This document shows, piece after piece, positions 29,114 to 37,018 of a DNA stretch of 64,000 nt. The stretch is from Pedobacter sp. MC2016-24 (GTDB lineage: Bacteria > Bacteroidota > Bacteroidia > Sphingobacteriales > Sphingobacteriaceae). The notes below the pieces were generated by a model, which made no database searches, was not told the origin of the DNA, and saw only the letters and a list, made by a program, of their open reading frames with translations. The stretch's first letter is position 1. The number at the start of each line of letters is the position of its first letter. Location of the stretch: the NCBI RefSeq assembly GCF_015223055.1, contig NZ_JADFBX010000007.1, positions 245,113-309,112 on the forward strand, given 5' to 3'. Made by a program: the position numbers and the translations under genes.

Positions 29114-30508
29114 TTAATTATAGCCGGTATTCTGGCTTAAGTTTCCTTTACTTAAGTCAATTTCAGTTTGTGGAATCGGGTAAATTAAACGGAATGCAGG
29201 CACTGTAATATTGGAGTTTCCTGTCGCAACCAAATACGCATTCAGAATCGAAATGGTATTGCTTTCTTCTAAGCGTACCAGGTCATACCAACGTTGATTT
29301 TCAAAACCAAACTCCAGTTTTCTTTCTTTAAGTATGGCAGCTCTGGCGGCTTCCTTGGTATTTAAGTTTGTTGCATTGTAGATGGATGCTACTGCCCGGC
29401 TGCGCACTTCATTTAACGGCGTCAATACATCGTTTCCGGGCGTTGCTGAAAGCTCGTTGGCCACTTCGGCCGACATGAGCAATACATCTGCAAAGCGAAT
29501 CACAGGGAAATCATTACCGGCATCCCGTTGTGGTGCTGTTGCATCCAGAAATTTGGTACATAAGCCATTGGCACTGTTAAAAGTACTGGCTTTTCTCAGG
29601 TCAGTAGCTTCAAATAATGCCTGGTAAGGCGCAGAGGCTTTCACATTTCTGGCATCACCATTATTGCTGTATTCATATGAAAATGAATTTCCTTCGCCAT
29701 TTGCACTGGCTTTATAGCGGACAGCGAAAATGATTTCCTTACTCATTTCTGAAGCCGTGCTGAAGATGGCAGCATAGGAAGGGTTTAGCTGGTAAGTACT
29801 GCCTTTGAAATTGGTACCAACCAAGGGATCCAGTTGCAATTTTGCACTCGGATAATCCTTTAAGGTCAGGTATACTTTGGCAAGTAAAGCTTGTGATGCG
29901 CCTCTGGTTGCCCTGGCCAGTTGTGCTGTTGGCCAGGAAGGCGGACAAGCGTCAACTGAAGTCAGCAGATCAGTTTTGAGCTGTGTATAGATCTGCGCTT
30001 TGCTGATGCGTTTAAACTTCTCAAAATCGTTGTATTTGATGGAAGCAGTAAGCAAAGGTACATCACCATATAAGCGAACCAGGTTGAAATACATGAGGGA
30101 GCGGATAAATTTAGCCTCACCTTCAAAGTATTTCTTTTTTACAGGGTCAGTCACATTATCCAGGTATTTGAGCACCAGGTTACAACGGGCTATCGTATTG
30201 TAGCTGCGTTGCCAGAAATCAAGCAGGAAGAAGTTGGATGGTGCATCTCTGAAAAACTTAATGGCGCCCCAATCACCTTCAAGCGAAACACCGGAAGTAT
30301 TGTCTGCCCGGATTTCTGTCAGTTTAAATTCAATATCATATACTTTTTGCAAGCCGTCATAACAGGCAATCACACCAGTCTCCACCTCATCGGTATTGCG
30401 GTAATAGGTTTCTTCAATCAGGTTTGAAATCGGTTTTTCGTCCAGAAACTTTTTGCATCCGGTAAAACTTAAGATCATTATTGCTGCGATCAATATTGTA
30501 TGTTTCAT
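29114..30508 (-). CDS. SusD-like alginate-oligomer binding lipoprotein (first pair)
   Basis: Surface lipoprotein with lipobox FTGC (about Cys18) followed by KKFLDEKPISN. It has the family C-terminus ILKERKLEFGFENQRWYDLVRLEES and IPQTEIDLSKGN. At 464 residues it is shorter than its downstream paralogue. It lies 15 bp after its SusC and 43 bp before the second SusC, in one transcription direction. Binding of alginate or a related polyuronate is inferred from the lyases in the same operon. Confidence 0.94.
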   Translation of the reverse strand: MKHTILIAAIMILSFTGCKKFLDEKPISNLIEETYYRNTDEVETGVIACYDGLQKVYDIEFKLTEIRADNTSGVSLEGDWGAIKFFRDAPSNFFLLDFWQRSYNTIARCNLVLKYLDNVTDPVKKKYFEGEAKFIRSLMYFNLVRLYGDVPLLTASIKYNDFEKFKRISKAQIYTQLKTDLLTSVDACPPSWPTAQLARATRGASQALLAKVYLTLKDYPSAKLQLDPLVGTNFKGSTYQLNPSYAAIFSTASEMSKEIIFAVRYKASANGEGNSFSYEYSNNGDARNVKASAPYQALFEATDLRKASTFNSANGLCTKFLDATAPQRDAGNDFPVIRFADVLLMSAEVANELSATPGNDVLTPLNEVRSRAVASIYNATNLNTKEAARAAILKERKLEFGFENQRWYDLVRLEESNTISILNAYLVATGNSNITVPAFRLIYPIPQTEIDLSKGNLSQNTGYN

Positions 30509-30523
30509 GGGTTAAGTTTTAAA

Positions 30524-33500
30524 TTAAAAATTAGCATTTATACCGAAAGTGATGTTTCTTGTCACTGGAGCTGAACCGCGTTGATACCCGTTTTTCAATG
30601 GATCGTCTGTATACTCATTTACACCCTCAGGATTGTAACTGGAATAGCCTTTGGCGAATTTGTACCACAGGTTCGCTGTAGAGACATATAAGCGAAGATT
30701 ACTCGCATTAATGGCTTTTAACCATTTCGCATTTAGCGTATAGCCCACATTTAAATTACGTAAAGCAATGAATGAGGCATCTTCTATCGAATAACGGCTC
30801 TCTGTTTTATATTTTGTTTTGGCCTGCAGGTCTGTCGGTAAGCTTAAATAAGCCGAGGTTCCCGTTGCGGAGAACTGTGTTTCGTAATAATTCGGATCGG
30901 CATTGAATACACTGGCTCCCTGCGAGCCTTGTATGACAAAACTCAGGTCAAAATCTTTGTATTTGAGGTTACTGGTTAATCCCCAGGTAAATTTAGGTGT
31001 AGGCTGTCCAAGTACCACACGGTCCTGCTCATTGACAACGCCATCGTTGTTGATGTCCCTGGCAATAATCCTGTCGGAATGTACGTTTGTAGGCCAGAAG
31101 TTGCCACCAACCTGGATGTCACTGTCGTATTCATACCCATAAAACTGCACCAGTGGCTGGCCTACTTTGGCCAGGAAATAGTTTAATCTTTTAGGATCGC
31201 CGATACTGATGATCGAGCTGCTGTTGCCCAGTGCTTTGACCGTGTTTTTATTGGTTGCACCGTTGGCACTTAAACTCCATTTCAGATCTTCCTTATCAAT
31301 AATTTTAGCACTCAATTCAAATTCTAAACCCTGGTTCTGTACTTCGCCAATGTTGGTCCATACCCCATTACTCCCTGTAATGGTGTTAATTGGCAGAAAA
31401 AACAGCAGGTCTTTGGTGGTAGAACGGTAGGCATCAACGGTTAGCGTAAACCTATTTTTAAAGAAGGCCATGTCAATACCACCATTGAAACTGAAACTGC
31501 GTTCCCAGCCCAGATCCGGGTTGTCATAAAAACTGGAGTTGAAGCCCAGGCTGGTGCCGTCGCCCAATATCGCACCTACGGGACTAACATTGGCAAATGC
31601 ACGGTAGTTGCCGATGTTGTTGTTACCGGTAGCACCGTAACTGGCCCTGATTTTTAAATCGTTAACAATGGCTTCCTGTGGATAGAAAGCTTCATTACTT
31701 AGCCTCCAGCCGATGGAAGCCGAAGGGAAATAACCCCAGCGGTTATCGGCACCAAATCTGGAACTGCCATCCCATCGGGATCCCACAGAGATCAGATACC
31801 TGTTGTCATAGGCATAATTTGCACGGAACAGTACTGAGGCTAACGCACTTCTTTCCTGAGTTGAACTTAAAGCACTTAGCGTTCCAGCATTTAAAGTTGG
31901 GATATTGTCCGTCGCAAAATTGGTTGCTGCAGAATTGCTGCTGCTGATCTTGGTGCTTTGCGCTGTAAATCCTGCAATGACACTCAGGTCATGTTTGTTG
32001 AACGATCTGGTGTAATTTAAAATGTTCTCATTTAAAAGGTCGATCGTTTCTGTATTGGCCAGCGTAGCTTTGGTTGAGGCCTGGGCTACTGCAGCACCTT
32101 GAAGGAAAGGATCCCGGGTTGCCCATGATTTTTGGAAAAACTCGTTTCTGGAATTGCTGATGAAAGCACCGCCAGAAACTTTTAGAGAGAGGTAATCGGA
32201 GAAATTGTATTGGACATTGGCATTAGCCAGTGTTTTTGAAATAAAGGTGGCATTGTCGATCCCGTACAAATTGGTGTAGCCATTGTTGTTGGCTGTTGCA
32301 GACAAGTTGATTCCTTTGTACCTGGTATTTGTTGCCGGATCAAAGGCCCTTTGGTGCACAATGTTTCCAACTGGAAGCCCGGTGGCATCTGAAATACTTT
32401 GCGTGGCATACAATGGAAGCCAGGTTGCAAATCCCCTTAGTAGATCATGGATTTTATAAACTGGTGCATTTTGCTTGGTATAGGATGGAGTAAGGCTAAT
32501 GCCAATCTTCCATTTTTTGTTTGGAGTAATGTCCAGATTGGCCTGACCGCCATAACGCTTGTAATCATTGGTTACAATTACGCCCTTATCAAACAAAGCT
32601 TCTCCGGATACGTAATATTTTATGGTATTGCTGCCGCCACTTACATTCACCTGTGCATTTGAAAAATTGCCGCGTCTGAATACAATGTCCTGAGGATCGG
32701 TAGGTACATCAAATTGCTGTGCGGCCAGGATTTCTGGGGACAATACACCGTTGTTGACAGATTTAACATGATCAGACCATTGTGAAAGGGTAGGGAAGTC
32801 CAATCTGCGGTAAACATCTTTAAAACCGGCAGAGGTATTTACTCCGACTACGGTTTTGCCGTTTTTACCGGATTTGGAGGTGATGAGGATAACCCCGTTG
32901 GCACCTCTTGAACCATATATAGCAGCCGAGGCGGCATCTTTTAGCACTTCAATGCTTTCGACATTGTTCATGTCCACAGCCGACAAGTCGGTAGGTACCG
33001 GATAGCCATCAATTACAATCAATGGATTGGTACCGGCGGTAATGGATGCTGCGCCACGTATTTTGATGACAGGCGCTGCACCTGCGGTTGCATCTGTAGT
33101 TTGAATTTGCACGCCGGCCAGTTTACCTGCCAGGGCCTGATCTGCTCTGGATACCGGAATTTGGTTGAGGTTGTCATTGGTCAGCTTAGCCACTGCACCG
33201 GTTACTGAAGATTTCTTCTGGGTACCGTAACCGATAACCACCACCGTATTCATGGTGTTTTCTAAGGCGGCAAGCGTAATGTTGATGGTTTCCGCTTTAT
33301 TGATCAGGTACGTTTTTTGTTGATAGCCAACATAATTGATGACCAGGGTTTTCCCAGTTTCTGCATTGATGGAAAAGCTTCCTTTTTCATCGGTAACGGT
33401 TCCAAGTTTGGTATCCTGAACGGTAATTGAAGCTCCGGGCAATACGCCGCCCTGTTCATCTTTTACAATACCCTGAATCATTACTTTAGTTTGAGAAAAC

Positions 33501-33571
33501 GCTGGTTTAAAAATCAGAAAACAGGAAAATACAATGAGGAGTACACTCCGTAAGTAAACTTTCGAATTCAT
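30524..33571 (-). CDS. SusC-like TonB-dependent oligosaccharide importer (first pair)
   Basis: Outer membrane importer, 1015 residues, built like the other SusC: signal peptide (ending KPAFSQ), carboxypeptidase-regulatory-like domain (GIVKDEQGGVLPGASITVQD), VVVIGYGTQKKSSVTGAVAKL, plug with VESIEVLKDAASAAIYGSRGANG, and a barrel ending FGINANF. No STN domain. It follows the DehR-like gene by 146 bp, the largest gap inside the locus, and that gap holds two overlapping inverted repeats. Together with the SusD at 29114 it forms the first import complex. Confidence 0.96.
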   Translation of the reverse strand: MNSKVYLRSVLLIVFSCFLIFKPAFSQTKVMIQGIVKDEQGGVLPGASITVQDTKLGTVTDEKGSFSINAETGKTLVINYVGYQQKTYLINKAETINITLAALENTMNTVVVIGYGTQKKSSVTGAVAKLTNDNLNQIPVSRADQALAGKLAGVQIQTTDATAGAAPVIKIRGAASITAGTNPLIVIDGYPVPTDLSAVDMNNVESIEVLKDAASAAIYGSRGANGVILITSKSGKNGKTVVGVNTSAGFKDVYRRLDFPTLSQWSDHVKSVNNGVLSPEILAAQQFDVPTDPQDIVFRRGNFSNAQVNVSGGSNTIKYYVSGEALFDKGVIVTNDYKRYGGQANLDITPNKKWKIGISLTPSYTKQNAPVYKIHDLLRGFATWLPLYATQSISDATGLPVGNIVHQRAFDPATNTRYKGINLSATANNNGYTNLYGIDNATFISKTLANANVQYNFSDYLSLKVSGGAFISNSRNEFFQKSWATRDPFLQGAAVAQASTKATLANTETIDLLNENILNYTRSFNKHDLSVIAGFTAQSTKISSSNSAATNFATDNIPTLNAGTLSALSSTQERSALASVLFRANYAYDNRYLISVGSRWDGSSRFGADNRWGYFPSASIGWRLSNEAFYPQEAIVNDLKIRASYGATGNNNIGNYRAFANVSPVGAILGDGTSLGFNSSFYDNPDLGWERSFSFNGGIDMAFFKNRFTLTVDAYRSTTKDLLFFLPINTITGSNGVWTNIGEVQNQGLEFELSAKIIDKEDLKWSLSANGATNKNTVKALGNSSSIISIGDPKRLNYFLAKVGQPLVQFYGYEYDSDIQVGGNFWPTNVHSDRIIARDINNDGVVNEQDRVVLGQPTPKFTWGLTSNLKYKDFDLSFVIQGSQGASVFNADPNYYETQFSATGTSAYLSLPTDLQAKTKYKTESRYSIEDASFIALRNLNVGYTLNAKWLKAINASNLRLYVSTANLWYKFAKGYSSYNPEGVNEYTDDPLKNGYQRGSAPVTRNITFGINANF

Positions 33572-33663
33572 ATTTGTACGATTTATATTTGGTTTTTGTT
33601 GGTGATTATCGCTTCAGCTTTCATTAAAACTTGGGCGTTGCGCTTTTTCTTTCCAGAGCAAAG

Positions 33664-33707
33664 CAGGTATTGTAACCTGCAGGGAATACCTGGAATCCCT
33701 GCAGGTT
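33664..33707 (-). repeat. Overlapping, mutually exclusive inverted repeats between dehR-like and susC
   Basis: Pair A is CAGGTATT (33664-33671) with AATACCTG (33685-33692). Pair B is AACCTGCAGGGA (33674-33685) with TCCCTGCAGGTT (33696-33707). The two cannot form together because they share bases. On the transcribed strand neither is followed by a T-run, so a processing or stability element is more likely than a terminator. It lies 11 bp after the DehR-like stop. Confidence 0.6.
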
Positions 33708-33717
33708 GTATTTTTTG

Positions 33718-34476
33718 TTAGGAGAAGTTTAAGCCACCATTGATGTCTATGTTTGTCCCCGTGATGTAACTGGATTCGTCAGAAGCCAGGTAAACAATCA
33801 GGTCTGCGACTTCCGAAGCCTGACCTTCACGCTTCAATAAGGTTGCATTGGCTACATTTACACGTACCTCGGGTTTACTGAAAGTGTCGTGAAAGGTGGT
33901 AGCAATCATTCCCGGCAATACAGCATTGACACGGATATTTTTTGGCCCCAGCTCTTTAGCCAGGGAACGTGTGTAGGTCATCACACCACCCTTTGCTGCT
34001 GCGTATGCACTTGCTCCAGGGCCACCGCCATCACGTCCGGCTAAGGAAGACAGGTTGATGATCGATCCTCCGGAAGTCATGTACGGAATTACTGCCTTGC
34101 TGGCCAGGTACACACTCTTTAAATTGAGGTTCATCACCGTATCCCAAAAATCTTCGTCCAATTCCAAAGTTGGTTTTCTGGCTACCATACCACCAGCTAC
34201 GTTAACCAGGATATCGATCTGATCACCAAAAGCTTTACGGCTCTCTTCAACCAATTGGGCAACATCTGCAGATTTGGTCACATCTCCCTTCACAATAATG
34301 GCTTCGCCACCTTGTGCTTTAATCTGGTTGAGGGTTTCATTGGCATTGTCTACATTACTCAGGTAATTGATCACAATTTTGGCACCTTGCGCGGCCAGTT
34401 GTAAAGAAACTGCTCTGCCTATATCTCTGGAACCACCGGTTACAATTGCTACTTTGTTTTTTAAACGCATGTTCAT
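33718..34476 (-). CDS. SDR-family uronate reductase, DehR-like (DEH to KDG)
   Basis: Short-chain dehydrogenase, 252 residues, cytoplasmic. The NAD(P)-binding glycine motif TGGSRDIG is at 13-20, VNVAGG at 91-96, and the catalytic residues are Ser143/144, Tyr158 and Lys162 (SAYAAAKGG). The end LNFS is standard. In alginate loci this position is taken by the reductase that turns 4-deoxy-L-erythro-5-hexoseulose uronate (DEH) into 2-keto-3-deoxygluconate (KDG). The sequence alone cannot separate this from other SDR activities; the assignment rests on neighbours PL17, KdgF and the uronate transporter. It starts 5 bp after the MFS gene. Confidence 0.85.
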   Translation of the reverse strand: MNMRLKNKVAIVTGGSRDIGRAVSLQLAAQGAKIVINYLSNVDNANETLNQIKAQGGEAIIVKGDVTKSADVAQLVEESRKAFGDQIDILVNVAGGMVARKPTLELDEDFWDTVMNLNLKSVYLASKAVIPYMTSGGSIINLSSLAGRDGGGPGASAYAAAKGGVMTYTRSLAKELGPKNIRVNAVLPGMIATTFHDTFSKPEVRVNVANATLLKREGQASEVADLIVYLASDESSYITGTNIDINGGLNFS

Positions 34477-34481
34477 AAGTA

Positions 34482-35765
34482 TTAAGAATTTATTTTTTTA
34501 GAGGTTATATATTTGATACAGATCCAGGTGATTGGTACCAGCACTGCGGCCAATACAAAAAAGGATACATAACTGGTTTTAGTCAGCACAGGTACTGCCC
34601 AGGTGGTTAATAGTGTGCCTGCCACAGCTGCGGTACCGCCCATGCCGGCTACTGTACCCACATTTTTACCATTGAAATAGTCGCTGGGTAAGGTTTGTAT
34701 ATTGCCGATCAGGAATTGAAATCCAAATAAAGTAAGGCCGATCAATACCATGGCCAGGGTAGGCTGTTCTTTTAAGGTGTCCAGTTTGTACACAATGGCG
34801 ACCAACGACAACAGCATCACTGCACATCCAAAGGCCACTGAATTCTTTCTCGCCTTTACCGCAGGTACACCTCTTTTGATTTGCATGGAAGAGTGATAAC
34901 CCCCCAGTAAACTGCCAATGGCTGCAAAAAGATAGGGTAACCAGGTAAATGCGCCAATTTGTTTAATGTCAAAAAGGAACTGTTCTTTTAAAAAGGTAGG
35001 TAGCCAGGTGACGAATAGCCACCATACAGGATCGATGAAGAATCTGCCCATAATGATTCCCCAGGTATTTCTAAAACGAAGCAGTTCTTTCCAGCTCAAT
35101 ACCGGGGCTACTTCTACCTGGCTTTCTGCTCCTGGTTCTGTATCCAGGATATAGTTACGTTCTTTTTCCGTCAGCCAGGGGTGTTTCTCAGGGGTGGCTT
35201 TGTTGATGATCAACCATGGAATCACCCAAATCAAGCCAAGCACAGCGATCAGTACAAAGGTCATTTTCCAGCCGAAGGCTATGTATAACAAGGCAATAAT
35301 CGGCGCTGAAATGACAGAGCCTAAAGAGGCTCCGGCACCAAATATACCTTGTGCAATTGCCCGCTCTTTTGCCGGAAACCATTCTGCATTACTTTTGGTC
35401 GCACCCGGCCAGTTGCCCGCCTCGCTAAACCCAAGCATAAAACGGAACAAGTTAAACGACATTAACGATCTGGCAAAGGAGTGTAAAGCAATTGAAATAC
35501 TCCAGCCAATGATTGAAATGGTCATACCCAATCTGGTACCCACGGCATCCATCAGTTTACCGGTAAAAGTTTGACCAAGTGCATAGGCAATCATAAAGAA
35601 TGTGGTAATCAATGCCAATGCATTTTTGTTGTCTATATCGGCAATGCCAAACTCTTTATAGATGTAAGGCCACATAATGTTGATCGCACTTCTGTCTATA
35701 TAGTTAATTACGGTAGCAAAAGCTATCAGCGCAATGATGTACCATCTTAATCCTTTTACCTTCAT
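34482..35765 (-). CDS. MFS hexuronate-type transporter (ACS family, ExuT-like)
   Basis: Inner membrane major facilitator with 12 predicted helices, 427 residues. It begins RWYIIALIAFATVINYIDRSAINIMWPYI, with the Asn-Tyr-x-Asp-Arg motif of the anion:cation symporter family that includes ExuT and GudP. It also has GRFFIDPVWWLFVTWLPTFL in the second half. In this locus it most likely brings unsaturated uronate monomers or DEH from periplasm to cytoplasm. It is co-transcribed: the esterase stop is 15 bp upstream and the DehR-like start 5 bp downstream. Confidence 0.9.
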   Translation of the reverse strand: MKVKGLRWYIIALIAFATVINYIDRSAINIMWPYIYKEFGIADIDNKNALALITTFFMIAYALGQTFTGKLMDAVGTRLGMTISIIGWSISIALHSFARSLMSFNLFRFMLGFSEAGNWPGATKSNAEWFPAKERAIAQGIFGAGASLGSVISAPIIALLYIAFGWKMTFVLIAVLGLIWVIPWLIINKATPEKHPWLTEKERNYILDTEPGAESQVEVAPVLSWKELLRFRNTWGIIMGRFFIDPVWWLFVTWLPTFLKEQFLFDIKQIGAFTWLPYLFAAIGSLLGGYHSSMQIKRGVPAVKARKNSVAFGCAVMLLSLVAIVYKLDTLKEQPTLAMVLIGLTLFGFQFLIGNIQTLPSDYFNGKNVGTVAGMGGTAAVAGTLLTTWAVPVLTKTSYVSFFVLAAVLVPITWICIKYITSKKINS

Positions 35766-35780
35766 TAGTTTTTTTATTAT

Positions 35781-36653
35781 TTATATACCCAAACCTTTTA
35801 AAAAGGTCATTATGCGTGCGTTCATTTCTCTGTTGTCTTCCGGACTAAACTTACCATGGTCGCCGCCTTTAACTGTCATAAACTCGTTTTTTACCCCAAG
35901 CTCATCCAGTTTGGCTTTAAGTGCCACAGATTGTTCGTAGGGTACAATTGGATCTGCATCCCCGTGTACAATGAATGTTGGTGGACTGCTCTTTTTAACC
36001 TGGTATAGCGGAGAAACAGACTTTGCGAAATCCTGGTCTTTTGCTTTATCTCCCAACCAGCTGGTTGCCGACTTGCTGGTTTTGTGTACACCATAACCCC
36101 AGTCCCACACATCTGTAATGCCATATTTGTCAATAATTGCCGCAACTTTGATGTTTTCTGTGCCTTTGCAATTGGTGTCAAAAATATGGTCATTTTCCAA
36201 TAAACCGCCCATCAAGGCCAGGTGTGCACCTGCCGAACTGCCCATGATCACAATTTTATCGGTGTTGATGTTCAGTTGTTTTGCATTTTTAATGAGATAA
36301 ATCAAAGCACACCTGGTATCTTCTATAGCAGCAGGAGCGGTTGCAGCGCCGGTTAAGCGGTATTCGATATTGGCTACTGCATAGCCTTTTTTAAAGAAAT
36401 TGCTGAACCCGGTTTGGGATTCCTTGGTGCCTTTGTTCCAACCACCACCATGAATGTTTATCACCAGTGGCGTTGTGGTTTTACCGGCAGGAGGCAGGTA
36501 TAAATCCAGTTTTCCTTCCCAGCCGTTTACGGTAGTATAGGTCACATTAAGTTGCTCTGTGAAGCCCTCCGGATACGTTACTTTCTTAATTTCCTGGGCA
36601 ATACTTTGCTGCCCCGCCCAAATCAGGCAGATCATTAGAAAAAAATGTTTCAT
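35781..36653 (-). CDS. Exported alpha/beta hydrolase (esterase) of the alginate locus
   Basis: Alpha/beta hydrolase of the BD-FAE/esterase type, 290 residues, with a signal peptide (about 1-19, ending QQSIAQ), so periplasmic or surface. The oxyanion motif HGGGW lies at about 69, the nucleophile elbow is GSSAGAH, and the acid Asp and His are in HGDADPIVPYEQS and GGDHGKFSP. The substrate is not shown. Within an alginate operon a plausible role is removing O-acetyl groups from acetylated (bacterial) alginate oligomers, but this is inference. It lies between KdgF and the MFS transporter with 18- and 15-bp gaps. Confidence 0.85.
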   Translation of the reverse strand: MKHFFLMICLIWAGQQSIAQEIKKVTYPEGFTEQLNVTYTTVNGWEGKLDLYLPPAGKTTTPLVINIHGGGWNKGTKESQTGFSNFFKKGYAVANIEYRLTGAATAPAAIEDTRCALIYLIKNAKQLNINTDKIVIMGSSAGAHLALMGGLLENDHIFDTNCKGTENIKVAAIIDKYGITDVWDWGYGVHKTSKSATSWLGDKAKDQDFAKSVSPLYQVKKSSPPTFIVHGDADPIVPYEQSVALKAKLDELGVKNEFMTVKGGDHGKFSPEDNREMNARIMTFLKGLGI

Positions 36654-36671
36654 ATTTTAGTTTATATTAAG

Positions 36672-37013
36672 TTAACTGGTCAAAAAATCTTCACGGTGCG
36701 GGCTAAATACATCAATTAAAATTCCGGGTTCCAGGCATACACAACCATGCATTACATGTGGGGGTGCATAAAAGCCATCGCCTTTTTTAAGCATTTTCTT
36801 TTCATCACCAATGGTCATTTCGAAAAGCCCGCTTTCTACATAGGTCACCTGCGAGTGGTAATGTTCATGAAGCACGCCAATTGCTTCCGCTTCAAACCGG
36901 GCCTTTACCAACATGATCTGACCGTCATAACCGAAGATTTGTCTGGAAACGCCATTACCTAAATCTTGCCATTCGGTATCTGCTTCTATCTGGAATAAAC
37001 TGCTTTGTAACAT
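36672..37013 (-). CDS. kdgF: KdgF-like cupin, unsaturated uronate ring-opening enzyme
   Basis: Small single-domain cupin, 113 residues, the size of KdgF. The metal site is visible as HEHYHSQ (His49, His51, His53, Gln55) and His89 in APPHVMHG. KdgF linearises 4,5-unsaturated monouronates released by pectin or alginate lyases, which speeds their entry into KDG metabolism. No signal peptide, so cytoplasmic. It starts 5 bp after the PL17 gene on the same strand, a functional pairing because PL17 makes its substrate. Other small cupins share the fold, but the context strongly favours KdgF. Confidence 0.88.
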   Translation of the reverse strand: MLQSSLFQIEADTEWQDLGNGVSRQIFGYDGQIMLVKARFEAEAIGVLHEHYHSQVTYVESGLFEMTIGDEKKMLKKGDGFYAPPHVMHGCVCLEPGILIDVFSPHREDFLTS

Positions 37014-37018
37014 AGCTC

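Noticed and set aside
33674..33707. Hairpin as a terminator of the DehR-like gene
   Set aside because: The T-run is on the plus-strand side only, while the genes run on the minus strand.
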